Positions 1-7,053 of a DNA stretch of 19,485 bases are shown one piece after another. A program made the translations under genes and the position numbers. The notes under the pieces were generated by a model, which was given only the letters and a program-made list of their open reading frames with translations, was not told the origin of the DNA and searched no databases. Where the stretch lies: assembly GCA_041486365.1 (NCBI GenBank), contig JBGPLH010000014.1, forward strand, positions 1 to 19,485, in the 5' to 3' direction. The first letter of the stretch is position 1; every line of letters starts with the position of its first letter. Origin of the DNA: JBGPLH01 sp041486365 [NCBI: Thermodesulfobacteriota bacterium]. Lineage in GTDB: Bacteria; JAUYMQ01.

Positions 1-1050
1 GCCTACATCGAAATCACCGCCGCGTGCAATTTCCGATGCTCCTTCTGTCCGCTCGTGAGCATGGAACGCCCCATGCTCACCATGCCGAGCGCCATGGTGC
101 TGGACCTCATCGAGCAGGTACGGCGCGACGGTCTCGCGGACACGATCAGCTTCCACGTCATGGGAGAGCCGACGCTGCACAAGGATCTCGTACAGTTCTG
201 CCGGATCGCCACGGAGGGCGGGCTCCATGTCTCTTTGGTCACGAACGGCAGCCGACTATCCGACGCGATGAACAGTGCTCTCCTCGATACCGGGCTCAGC
301 AAGATCTCGGTCAGCCTGCGCAGCCCGAACGATGACTACTACTCCGAGATTTTCAAGTCCTCGAAGCAGCTGGACTACGAGGCCTATCTGGGGCAGATAC
401 GCTCGCTCGTCGCCGAGTCGTGCAAGCGCGGGCCTGATCATCCCACGTTCGTGGGCATTCGCGTATTCCAGCGGCGAATCTCCGATAGCCTGAGCAAGGA
501 GGTCCGGCACCAGGAGGCCCTGTACGATACGGAGGCGATCATCAGCAGGCTGCGGGGATGGGGAGAGGAGCTTTGCGGGCTCACCACCGACGACCTGCGC
601 CGCATGTACCCCGAACGATTTGCCGCCAAAATTCGTATTCCGTTGACTCCCCGTGTCTCCCTCCGGACCAATCCCATCATGCGCTGGTGGCAACGGGAGG
701 CGGACCTCGTCGGCACGAAATATCCGGCGGTCATCTCTTACTGCTCCGGATTCAAGGACCAGTTTGCCGTGCTGGCCGACGGCCGAGTCACTGCCTGTTG
801 TCTGGACTATGAAGGACACACCGCTCTCGGAAACGTGAAGGAGCGATCCCTGAAGGAGATCCTGGGTGGCTCCCGGGTTTCCGATTTCGTCCGTTCCTTC
901 CAGCGATTGCGTCCGCCGACCAAGACGTGCGCCAAGTGCCTCGGCGGGGACACGCTGCCGGAATGGATAGGGCGGCAGGCGCTCGCCGCGGGTCGTCAGG
1001 TGGCGGAACAGGGAATGAGCTCGCTGAGAGGCACGCTGAAGATCAAATAA
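1..1050 (+). CDS. Radical SAM/SPASM domain protein, 5'-truncated
   Basis: The reading frame is open from the first base, and 349 codons are visible before a TAA. Cysteines 9, 13 and 16 of the visible part form the CxxxCxxC motif (CNFRCSFC) that binds the SAM-cleaving 4Fe-4S cluster. GEPTLH (the GGEP-like element) and a TNG motif follow, as in the radical SAM barrel. Near the C-terminus a Cys-rich part (YCSGF, then GRVTACC, then CAKC) with LGNV between them fits a SPASM/twitch domain binding one or more auxiliary clusters. Because the first cluster motif is normally 10-40 residues in, only a short N-terminus is missing, and the ATG at 55 would delete the cluster motif and is not the start. SPASM proteins modify peptides or sugars; the substrate cannot be told here and no precursor peptide was seen downstream. 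Wobble positions look slightly less GC-rich than in the following operon. Confidence 0.9.
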   Translation, partial: AYIEITAACNFRCSFCPLVSMERPMLTMPSAMVLDLIEQVRRDGLADTISFHVMGEPTLHKDLVQFCRIATEGGLHVSLVTNGSRLSDAMNSALLDTGLSKISVSLRSPNDDYYSEIFKSSKQLDYEAYLGQIRSLVAESCKRGPDHPTFVGIRVFQRRISDSLSKEVRHQEALYDTEAIISRLRGWGEELCGLTTDDLRRMYPERFAAKIRIPLTPRVSLRTNPIMRWWQREADLVGTKYPAVISYCSGFKDQFAVLADGRVTACCLDYEGHTALGNVKERSLKEILGGSRVSDFVRSFQRLRPPTKTCAKCLGGDTLPEWIGRQALAAGRQVAEQGMSSLRGTLKIK

Positions 1051-1141
1051 GTGTCCACCTCGAGAAATCGATGCCCCGCTTCATCCCCCAAGCGTCGCGA
1101 ATCCGGGATTTCGAGCCCGCTGGCTCATCGCGGGGTGCCGG

Positions 1142-2176
1142 ATGAAACCGGAGAACGAGCAACTCGCCCATGCGCTCTCGGCCGCCCTCTCCAAGGAACT
1201 CGGGGGTGAGGTGCGCATCGAGGCCCTGGCGCGCCTGACAGGCGGAGCCAGCCGGGAGACCTGGTCCTTCGACGCCATGGGGCCCGACGGGGTCCGCCTT
1301 CCGCTGATCCTCCGCAAGGACTTCGAAGGGGGCGCTTTGCTGAATCTGAGCGCGCTCTCCGGCGAGGGCGACGGCTTCGACCGGGCCGGTGAGTACGCGC
1401 TGTGCCGGGTCCTGCATCTCGCGAAGGTGCCCGTGGCCCGCCCCGTCTGCCTGCCGGATCCGTCCACGGGTCTCAAGAGCTGCTACATCATGGAGCGCCT
1501 GGAGGGCGAGGGTCAGCCGAGGAAGATCCTGCGCGAGGATGCTTACGCAGGCGTGCGTTCCAGCATGGCCGGCACCCTGGGCACGGTCCTCGCGCGGATG
1601 CACGGCCTGGGGCCGAAAGAGCTCCCGATGCTGCCCACGCAGAGCGTTGAATCCCAGCTTGCCCTGTGTCGGCGGATGCTCGATCTCGGACCCGGCCCGC
1701 GCCCCATCCTCGAGCTGGCGCTTCGCTGGCTCCGGGATCGCATGCCGCCCCTGCGATCCGGCCCCAGGCTCGTCCACGGGGATTTTCGCAACGGAAACTT
1801 CCTCATCCGCGAAGCAGGCCTCGTCGCGATCCTCGACTGGGAGACGGCCCATCTCGGCGATCCCATGGAGGACCTCGGGTTCCTGTGCATGAAGCCCTGG
1901 CGCTTCGGGAACAACAAGCTGGAGGTGGGCGGTTTCGGCCCGCGCGAGGACCTCTTCCGCGCCTATGAAGCCGCCGGGGGCGGGCCGGTGGACCCGGAGG
2001 TCGTGCGTTACTGGGAGGTGCTCGGCATGCTCAAGTGGGGCGCCTTCTGCGCCATCCGCGCCATGCTTCATATCAACAGGGTCCAGCGATCGGTCGAGGC
2101 CGCCGCCATCGGCCGGCGTGTCGCCGAAACCGAGTACGACCTCGTGCGGCTCCTCGAGGCAAGCCATGGCGGTTGA
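1142..2176 (+). CDS. APH-fold phosphotransferase, LvaA/ACAD10-11 kinase type
   Basis: This 344-residue protein has the aminoglycoside phosphotransferase/choline kinase fold. LTGGASRETW near residue 28 is the nucleotide loop, HGDFRNGN (H212, D214, N219) is the catalytic loop, and DWE (D232) is the metal-binding DFG equivalent. The family includes LvaA, the 4-hydroxyvaleryl-CoA kinase of levulinate catabolism, and the N-terminal kinase domain of human ACAD10/ACAD11, which phosphorylates the 4-hydroxy group of acyl-CoAs. The next two genes are the small protein and the acyl-CoA dehydrogenase expected for that pathway, so I infer a 4-hydroxyacyl-CoA kinase rather than a drug-resistance enzyme. 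The ATG is preceded by a weak GGGG-type ribosome site. Its end overlaps the next start by 11 bases, which points to coupled translation. The exact acyl chain is unknown. Confidence 0.85.
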   Translation: MKPENEQLAHALSAALSKELGGEVRIEALARLTGGASRETWSFDAMGPDGVRLPLILRKDFEGGALLNLSALSGEGDGFDRAGEYALCRVLHLAKVPVARPVCLPDPSTGLKSCYIMERLEGEGQPRKILREDAYAGVRSSMAGTLGTVLARMHGLGPKELPMLPTQSVESQLALCRRMLDLGPGPRPILELALRWLRDRMPPLRSGPRLVHGDFRNGNFLIREAGLVAILDWETAHLGDPMEDLGFLCMKPWRFGNNKLEVGGFGPREDLFRAYEAAGGGPVDPEVVRYWEVLGMLKWGAFCAIRAMLHINRVQRSVEAAAIGRRVAETEYDLVRLLEASHGG

Positions 2177-2525
2177 TCGTCCCGGCGCGCTGGAACTGCT
2201 CGAAGCGGTCCAGGAGTTCCTCCAGGAGCGCGCGATCCCGAAGCTATCAGGCCATGCGGCCTTCGAGGCGCGCGTCGCGGCGAACCTCCTGGCCATCGCG
2301 CGCCGGGAGATAGAGGAGGGCCCGCGGCTGCTCGAAGAAGAGGCGGCGGATCTCGAGAGACTGCTCCAAAGGAAGGGGACGCCCGAGGCGCTGGAGGCGG
2401 AGCTGGTGGACCTGATCCGGGACGGCGATCCGGGTTCCCGGTGGGAGGACCTGATGGCCCACCTGCGCCGGAGGGCCGAGGGCCGATTGCGAATCGCCAA
2501 CCCGAGGTACCTGGACGAATCCTAG
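2166..2525 (+). CDS. DUF6285-type small protein, LvaB-like partner
   Basis: This 119-residue acidic, helix-rich protein runs from an ATG inside the end of the kinase gene to a TAG. Its start (MAVDRPGALELLEAVQEFL) and its C-terminal RIANPRYL are typical of the DUF6285 proteins that sit between a phosphotransferase and an acyl-CoA dehydrogenase. In the Pseudomonas putida lva operon the small LvaB protein occupies the same slot and supports the LvaA kinase. I infer the same role here from size and position. No catalytic motif, signal peptide or membrane segment is visible. A longer in-frame start at 1965 would lie entirely within the kinase gene and is rejected as a shadow. The family name is from memory of sequence style and not from a search. 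Confidence 0.75.
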   Translation: MAVDRPGALELLEAVQEFLQERAIPKLSGHAAFEARVAANLLAIARREIEEGPRLLEEEAADLERLLQRKGTPEALEAELVDLIRDGDPGSRWEDLMAHLRRRAEGRLRIANPRYLDES

Positions 2526-2569
2526 AATCCGGACGCCCCTGACGCAGGCTCAACCCCCGGAGCAAGACG

Positions 2570-3790
2570 ATGGACTTCGATTTCTCACCCAGGGTGAAGG
2601 ATCTTCGGGCGAAGCTCGGCGCCTTCATGGACGAGTACGTCTATCCGAGCGAGCGCGCCGTTCACGAGTTCGGCGGGAGTCCCGCCTCGCGCTGGACCGT
2701 CCCTCCCGTCGTCGAGGAGCTGAAGGCGAAGGCGCGGGCCGAAGGGCTCTGGAATCTCTTTCTCCCCGAATCGGAACTCGGCGCGGGTCTCACGAACCTG
2801 GAGTACGCGCCCCTGTGCGAGATCATGGGGCGTTCGCTCATCGCACCGGAGATCTTCAACTGCAATTTTCCCGACACGGGAAACATGGAGGTCCTGGTCC
2901 GCTACGGGACGGCCGCGCAGCAGGAGCGCTGGCTCAAGCCCCTCCTTCGCGGCGAGATCCGCTCGGCCTTCGCGATGACGGAGCCGGGGGTGGCGTCGTC
3001 CGACGCGACGAACATCCAGGCGACCATCCGGCGGGAGGGGGATGCGTGCGTCGTGGACGGCGAGAAATGGTACATCTCCGGCGCCGGAGATCCCCGGTGC
3101 AAGGTCATGATCTTCCTTGGGCGATCGAACCCCGATGCGCCGCCGCACGCGCAGCACTCGATGATCCTGATCCCCATGGACGCACCGGGCGTCCGGATCG
3201 GACGTCCGATGCTCGTCCTCGGGTACGACAGCGCGCCCAGCGGGCAGTTCGAGATCACGTTCGAAGGCGTCCGGGTGCCCGCCGACAACCTGATCCTGGG
3301 AGAGGGACGGGGTTTCGAGATCGCGCAGGGGAGGCTCGGTCCCGGCCGCATCCATCACTGCATGCGGGCCATCGGTATGGCCGAGCGGGCGATCGAGCTG
3401 ATGGTCGCCCGGGCGATGAGCCGCACGGCCTTTCACAAGCGGTTGGCCGATCAGGGCATGATCCGGCGTTACGTCGCCGAGTCGCGCATCGAGATCGATC
3501 AGGCACGGCTCCTCACCTTCAAGGCGGCCGACATGATGGACAAGCTCGGGAACAAGGCGGCCCGATCCGAGATCGCCCAGATCAAGGTCGTCGCTCCGAA
3601 CATGGCCATGCGCGTGCTCGATCGGGCCATCCAGATCCACGGCGCGGCCGGGCTCTCGCAGGATCTTCCCCTCGCGGGCTTCTACGCGGCCATGCGGGCG
3701 TTGCGCATGGGCGACGGGCCCGACGAGGTCCATCTCAACGCGATTGCCAAGATGGAGTTCGAGAAGCAGCAGAGACGGCCGGGTGCTTGA
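2570..3790 (+). CDS. Acyl-CoA dehydrogenase, ACAD10/11 and LvaC type
   Basis: This 406-residue flavoprotein has the full acyl-CoA dehydrogenase layout: an all-helical N-terminal domain, the [15 protein letters not shown] flavin and substrate stretch near residues 133-147, [11 protein letters not shown] around 165, then the C-terminal helical domain with [12 protein letters not shown]. Where medium-chain dehydrogenases carry the catalytic Glu (YEG), this protein has GDGPDEVH with Asp at about 382, as in the ACAD10/ACAD11 group. It closes the kinase/DUF6285/dehydrogenase operon, 44 bases after the preceding stop. In the LvaABC pathway the dehydrogenase homologue turns 4-phosphoacyl-CoA into the enoyl-CoA with loss of phosphate, and I infer that reaction here. 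Its last codons (EFEKQ) are echoed in a relic at 4986-5033. A generic straight-chain dehydrogenase is the less likely alternative. Confidence 0.9.
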   Translation: MDFDFSPRVKDLRAKLGAFMDEYVYPSERAVHEFGGSPASRWTVPPVVEELKAKARAEGLWNLFLPESELGAGLTNLEYAPLCEIMGRSLIAPEIFNCNFPDTGNMEVLVRYGTAAQQERWLKPLLRGEIRSAFAMTEPGVASSDATNIQATIRREGDACVVDGEKWYISGAGDPRCKVMIFLGRSNPDAPPHAQHSMILIPMDAPGVRIGRPMLVLGYDSAPSGQFEITFEGVRVPADNLILGEGRGFEIAQGRLGPGRIHHCMRAIGMAERAIELMVARAMSRTAFHKRLADQGMIRRYVAESRIEIDQARLLTFKAADMMDKLGNKAARSEIAQIKVVAPNMAMRVLDRAIQIHGAAGLSQDLPLAGFYAAMRALRMGDGPDEVHLNAIAKMEFEKQQRRPGA

Positions 3791-3833
3791 TGGATCGAAG
3801 AAGGAGCCTTGAACCAACGCCACGGAGTTGACG

Positions 3834-4349
3834 ATGCGCTCGAAACGTTTCCTCCCATCGATGATGGAGATGCTTCTGCTCGCCGGGCTGATATGCCTTG
3901 CCGGGAGCAACGATGTCCGCGCCGGCCAGTTCGATGACACCATGTGGAACCTGACGGGCACCGTCCAGGCCCGCGTCGGCGCTCTTTCCCAGTCCGGTCC
4001 GGTGTCCGGAATGCTCACCCTGAGCGCCGATCGGACCTACCTCCTTCATGATGACAGCTCATCGGGACCGGACGAAGCGGGAGCCTGGTTCGAGTATCGA
4101 GGTGCGCTCTATCTCTATGCGCAGAACGTGCTGGAGCAGATCGAATCGCTTGAAACCGAGCTGAGCTCCCAGGCCGGCGAGCCTGTCCGGATCGTTCCGC
4201 TTCGAAGCACCGGCACCGCCAAGTTCAACAGCAAGACGGGAGCGCTCTCGATAATCACGAGCGCTCAAATGGTCGCGATGCTCCAAAGTTCAAACCTTAC
4301 CCTCAATATTTCGCTGAAGGCCGCGCTCACCGGCATGCCGGCGCCCTAG
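3834..4349 (+). CDS. Small secreted protein of unknown function
   Basis: The product has 171 residues. A Sec-type signal sequence is clear: MRSKRF, then a hydrophobic stretch MMEMLLLAGLICLAG, then a likely cleavage site after VRA near residue 30. The ATG at 3834 is chosen over the in-frame TTG at 3828 because GGAG at 3824-3827 sits 6 bases ahead of it. The mature part is short-strand rich (WNLTGTVQARVG, GMLTLSADRTYLL, GTAKFNSKTGALSI), suggesting a small beta-sheet protein exported to the periplasm or outside. No cysteine pair or enzymatic motif is visible, and I do not recognise the family. Base composition is noticeably more AT-rich toward the 3' end than in the neighbours. It follows the dehydrogenase by 43 bases but has no evident link to acyl-CoA metabolism. 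Confidence 0.7.
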   Translation: MRSKRFLPSMMEMLLLAGLICLAGSNDVRAGQFDDTMWNLTGTVQARVGALSQSGPVSGMLTLSADRTYLLHDDSSSGPDEAGAWFEYRGALYLYAQNVLEQIESLETELSSQAGEPVRIVPLRSTGTAKFNSKTGALSIITSAQMVAMLQSSNLTLNISLKAALTGMPAP

Positions 4350-4383
4350 CCGGAGGTCTCCCTGCGCCCGGGGCGGGGTGGTC

Positions 4384-4410
4384 TTGACGGGCGCGCCGCG
4401 CCGTTACAAA
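4384..4410 (+). promoter_or_regulatory. Candidate sigma-70 promoter
   Basis: TTGACG at 4384-4389 and TACAAA at 4405-4410 are separated by 15 bases. The -35 box matches five of six and the -10 box four of six consensus positions. It lies 67 bases ahead of the ATG at 4478 in an AT-rich island within otherwise GC-rich DNA. The short spacer keeps confidence modest. Confidence 0.35.
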
Positions 4411-4477
4411 AGTTTATCCGGCCTCGATGAGAGCGGCAGTCCGGGCGTCGGCCCTCACCGGAGGTAACAGGTTTCCC

Positions 4478-4954
4478 ATGGACGCAGGAAAAAAGAAGAC
4501 CGACGATCTAAAACGGCTCGTGGAGCGTCACCAGGTCTGCTGGGAGGTTTGGCCCGAGGAGACCATCAACCGGGACGGGCGCCGGGTGCAGATCGGGTTC
4601 GAGCTGGATCTGCTCGGAACGCACGATCACGTGACGGACCCCCCGACGCCCGGGTGCGACGAGTGCGCCGTGGTCTACGTGGACTTGAAGAAGATCGCGC
4701 AGGCGATCCTGCCGGAGGGGGAGCACGAGAGCGATTACGAGATCGGAGCGTTCGACTCCGCGATCCGCTTCCCGCCCGAGCGAGACTTCCGCCGGGAGGT
4801 CACGCTACCCATCCGGATCGTTCACCGCGAAGGCTTCGAGCGGCCCGTGGACGCCTGCGAAGTCCGCTGTCTGCAGGAGATGGAGAAGAAGCTCGAGGCG
4901 CTCGGCGCCTCCAAGGGAAAATGGCATCCGCCGGCGGGACACTTGCGGGACTGA
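4478..4954 (+). CDS. Hypothetical cytosolic protein
   Basis: The gene encodes 158 residues. The ATG at 4478 is preferred over the in-frame ATG at 4427 because GGAGGT lies at 4460-4465, though the 12-base spacing is long. The protein is charged, with no signal peptide or membrane span. Visible features are WEVWPEE, a histidine-containing LLGTHDHVTDPPTPGCDECAVV stretch with a CxxC pair (residues about 58-61), and a basic C-terminus. CxxC with HDH could bind a metal, but this is only a possibility. I do not recognise the family. It stands alone between a candidate promoter and the decayed spacer at 4955-5038. Confidence 0.65.
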   Translation: MDAGKKKTDDLKRLVERHQVCWEVWPEETINRDGRRVQIGFELDLLGTHDHVTDPPTPGCDECAVVYVDLKKIAQAILPEGEHESDYEIGAFDSAIRFPPERDFRREVTLPIRIVHREGFERPVDACEVRCLQEMEKKLEALGASKGKWHPPAGHLRD

Positions 4955-4959
4955 GCCGC

Positions 4960-4992
4960 CTAGCTGAGCTGGCTACGGAACCTCCGCGCTCG
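4960..4992 (-). pseudogene. Relic of an ABC-2 permease C-terminus
   Basis: Read leftward, this stretch gives R-A-R-R-F-R-S-Q-L-S-stop, nearly the same as the end of the intact permease at 8887-10062 (V-R-R-F-R-S-Q-F-G-stop). The two loci share 19 identical bases (4969-4987 and 8896-8914) in the same orientation. An exact 19-base match by chance is unlikely in a window this size. Only about ten codons survive and no permease body lies to the right, so it looks like a leftover gene tail. Confidence 0.5.
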
Positions 4993-5033
4993 AGTTCGAG
5001 AAGCAGCGGGCCGGTCGTGAGGCGGAGGTGTGA
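4986..5033 (+). pseudogene. Relic of an acyl-CoA dehydrogenase C-terminus
   Basis: Read rightward, this gives A-L-E-F-E-K-Q-R-A-G-R-E-A-E-V-stop. It mirrors the end of the intact dehydrogenase at 2570-3790 ([10 protein letters not shown]) and is typical of that family's last helix. Sixteen bases are identical (4992-5007 and 3755-3770). No dehydrogenase body lies to the left, where the hypothetical gene ends at 4954. It overlaps the permease relic on the other strand by a few bases. Confidence 0.45.
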
Positions 5034-5038
5034 TGGGC

Positions 5039-5871
5039 TCAGCGCCAGGAGGCGTCGCCGGGCACCTGCGGGACGCCCTCCCCGGCCTCGCGGGTTCGCG
5101 GGAGGCCCAGGGCGATCAGGGCGGCCCCGTAGGCGCCCACGAGCTGGGGATGACGGGGCGCAGCACCCTGTGGCCGGTCTCGTCGGACAGGATCTCGCGG
5201 ATCGCCGCGTTCTGCGCCACGCCTCCGGATAGCATGACGGGCGGGGTGAGTCCCGCGGTCCTGGCCAGGGCCGAGATCCGGCGCACGAGCGATCGGTGAA
5301 GGCCGCGGACGATGTGCTCGGTGTGGGAACCGCGCGCGATGAGGGAGACGATCTCCGATTCCGTGAACACCGTGCAGGTGCTTGATATCGATGCTTCCTC
5401 CGCCGTGGAGAGCGCCACCTCTGCCATCTTCGCCAGGGGAATTCGCAACCGCTCGGCGACGACTTCCAGGAAGCGCCCCGTGCCCGCGGCGCACTTGTCG
5501 TTCATGGCGAAGTTCTTCACGTTGCCATCGTTGTCGATGACGATGACCTTCGTGTCCTGCCCGCCGATGTCTATCAGCGTCCCGCCGTGACCCATCTCCC
5601 GGAACACGCCCCGGGCGTGGCAGGTGATCTCGGTCACCCGGCGGTCCGCGGGCTACACGAGGTTCCGGCCGTAGCCGGTGCCGACGAGCGGCAGGCCGGC
5701 GAGACCCGCCTGCTCCCGCGCGATGTCGAGGAAGCGGCGGACCTGCGCCTCGACCCGTGGATCCGTCGGCTCCAGGTAGTGCCAGGCATGCGCGCCCGAT
5801 GACGTGACGCCCACGATCTTGGTCGTCGTGGGCCCGGCGTCGATGCCGAGCGCGGCGATCTCGCTCTTCAA
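5039..5871 (-). pseudogene. 2-hydroxyacyl-CoA dehydratase activase, amber codon plus frameshift
   Basis: The gene encodes the BadF/BadG/BcrA/HgdC-type ATPase that uses a 4Fe-4S cluster to push an electron into (R)-2-hydroxyacyl-CoA dehydratases. It reads leftward from a TTG start at 5871 with AAGGAAGG just before it. The N-terminal nucleotide fold (LGIDAGPTTTK), TGYGR, ITCHARG, DIGGQDTK, and cluster cysteines C127 (KCAAGTG) and C166 (STCTVF) are all present, and numbering through the amber site places them exactly as in Acidaminococcus HgdC. Two lesions break it. A TAG at 5653-5655 replaces codon 73, and the frame continues downstream (ADRRVTEITCHARG). A base is missing at the GGGG run at 5146-5149, after which QLVGAYGAALIAL resumes in another frame and ends at 5039. 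Repaired, it would be 277 residues, normal for the family. No dehydratase subunits are in the window. Sequencing error is possible but would have to occur twice. Confidence 0.8.
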
Positions 5872-5994
5872 CCTTCCTTGTGGCTGCGCATGACCTCCCG
5901 GCGCCCGGGGATCTGAAGATCGATCTTCACGCTTTCGGATAAGGACATGTGGACCCGTCGTGAAAGGTGCGAGAGAACATGCTTCCCGCGCGAG

Positions 5995-6486
5995 TTACTC
6001 CCGGAACTCCCGAACCTCGAGCCTGAGCTTCGGCCGTGCCCACAGCAGATAACCGGCCATCGCGATGGACGCCACGAACGTGCCTCCGAAGGACACCCAC
6101 ACCGGGATGGACGCCCGGAACGATTCCGAGAGGATCTGTACGATCCCGTAGACGTGGAACAGCACGAGGATATAAAGCGTGATGGCGATGTACCAGAACT
6201 CCGGGCCCCGCTCCGCCAGGGCCGCGAACCATGCCGCGATCATCCCCAGGAGGAGGAAGACCAGGAGATGCACCCCGTTGTAGGCCAGGACCACCCCGGG
6301 CCAGACGACGACCTGCGAGGGATCGTGCAGGCCGTAGAAGAGCGCTCCTCCGAGGAGGGCCGCCATGTGGAAGGGCGATTGCCCGGCGAGCGCGCTCGCG
6401 AGCATGAAGAACAGCGTCGTGCACACGTAACCGATCGTCCCGGCGATCAGGCCTTCGGACAGGAGCTCGATGGTGGTGGGCTTCAT
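5995..6486 (-). CDS. Small polytopic membrane protein
   Basis: The gene encodes 163 residues from an ATG with GGGAGG six bases upstream. About five hydrophobic segments are visible: near residues 9-34 (EGLIAGTIGYVCTTLFFML), 38-55 (FHMAALLGGALFYGL), 60-88 (VVVWPGVVLAYNGVHLLVFL), 95-118 (FWYIAITLYILVLFHVYGI) and 125-148 (VWVSFGGTFVASIAMAGYLL), followed by a charged cytosolic tail. The layout suggests an inner-membrane protein, but no transporter or enzyme signature is seen and I do not recognise the family. It stands alone on its strand, 123 bases ahead of the activase relic, with a long structured region upstream (6487-6760). Much larger frames extending it to the right are antisense shadows of the gene at 7054. 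Confidence 0.75.
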   Translation of the reverse strand: MKPTTIELLSEGLIAGTIGYVCTTLFFMLASALAGQSPFHMAALLGGALFYGLHDPSQVVVWPGVVLAYNGVHLLVFLLLGMIAAWFAALAERGPEFWYIAITLYILVLFHVYGIVQILSESFRASIPVWVSFGGTFVASIAMAGYLLWARPKLRLEVREFRE

Positions 6487-6712
6487 GTTCGCCTCCCGGC
6501 CGCCGCCTCCTGATGGCTCGCCGCGCGGGCGGCGGTAACGCGCGGTCCGGAGTTGCTCGCTCGCTCCGGCGCAGACGCAGGAGCACCTCCCTGCCACCGG
6601 GGGAGCGTGCTCACGATCTGGCCGAAGCCAGTTCTGGCCCCTTGTTGGAAGGTGTCTCCATCTCGTTAACATGCAAGATGCAAGCCGAGCACCGCCCGAG
6701 CATCTCTTCCCG

Positions 6713-6740
6713 AAAAAACCGCTCTCGTTGGTGGGAGCGG
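6713..6740 (-). terminator. Intrinsic terminator, leftward
   Basis: On the minus strand CCGCTC (6740-6735) pairs with GAGCGG (6724-6719) around a 10-base loop and is followed at once by six T residues (6718-6713). This is the classic GC stem plus U-tract. It sits about 230 bases upstream of the leftward membrane protein gene with no leftward gene behind it, so it may end a small RNA or act as a leader attenuator. Confidence 0.6.
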
Positions 6741-6741
6741 A

Positions 6742-6754
6742 TGCAATGATTGCA
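6742..6754. promoter_or_regulatory. 13-base palindrome, possible operator
   Basis: TGCAAT and ATTGCA flank a single central G, giving a perfect inverted repeat directly beside the leftward terminator stem. It could be a regulator's operator or a second hairpin of the same transcript. No regulator gene is nearby. Confidence 0.3.
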
Positions 6755-7053
6755 ATGCCCCGCATCCTCGATGAAATTTTTTCACTCTCGAAGGCCCCCT
6801 TGAGGCGGATTGCCACGGCTGTTGATCCCTGCGCCGCACTACGCTGGCAGGGAGAATTACGCCGGTTTGTCGGGAGATGAACCCAGGACAAGGTGTAGTA
6901 TCGGCGCCCTCGCGTCGGTCGGCGCCGGTGACGGAGGAATCGCTCCGGATGGGGACGGGGGCCAGGGGCCGCGGCGCGCGGCCGCCCGCTCGAGAGCAGG
7001 GCGAACGCGTGGATGTCGCGGGCTCCCGACGGAAAAAAGGGAGGCGGTCTTTG

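Larger units (their letters stand above)
6487..7053. other. 567-base divergent spacer with hairpins
   Basis: No convincing gene is seen between the divergent starts at 6486 and 7054. The segment holds an intrinsic terminator for leftward transcription (6713-6740), a palindrome (6742-6754), a hairpin CTGGC-CGAA-GCCAG at 6618-6631 and a six-base stem with an 11-base loop at 6547-6569. An AT-rich patch lies near 6772-6784. An ATG at 6877 is in frame with the gene at 7054 but lacks a convincing ribosome site and would add a low-complexity, charged extension. Confidence 0.5.

Noticed and set aside
5653-5655. Pyrrolysine or other recoding at the amber codon
   Set aside because: TAG serves as the terminator of other genes here, the codon replaces a non-catalytic position, and a second frameshift lesion lies downstream, so gene decay or error is simpler.
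5873-5948. Leftward 26-codon frame (ATG at 5948) ending in TTGA overlap with the activase start
   Set aside because: The 4-base overlap is suggestive of coupling, but there is no ribosome site and no recognisable peptide, so a chance frame cannot be excluded.
6661-6690. Possible integron attC-like core (GTTAAC with nearby direct repeats)
   Set aside because: The flanking bases do not fit the RYYYAAC / GTTRRRY pair and there is no integrase or cassette gene.
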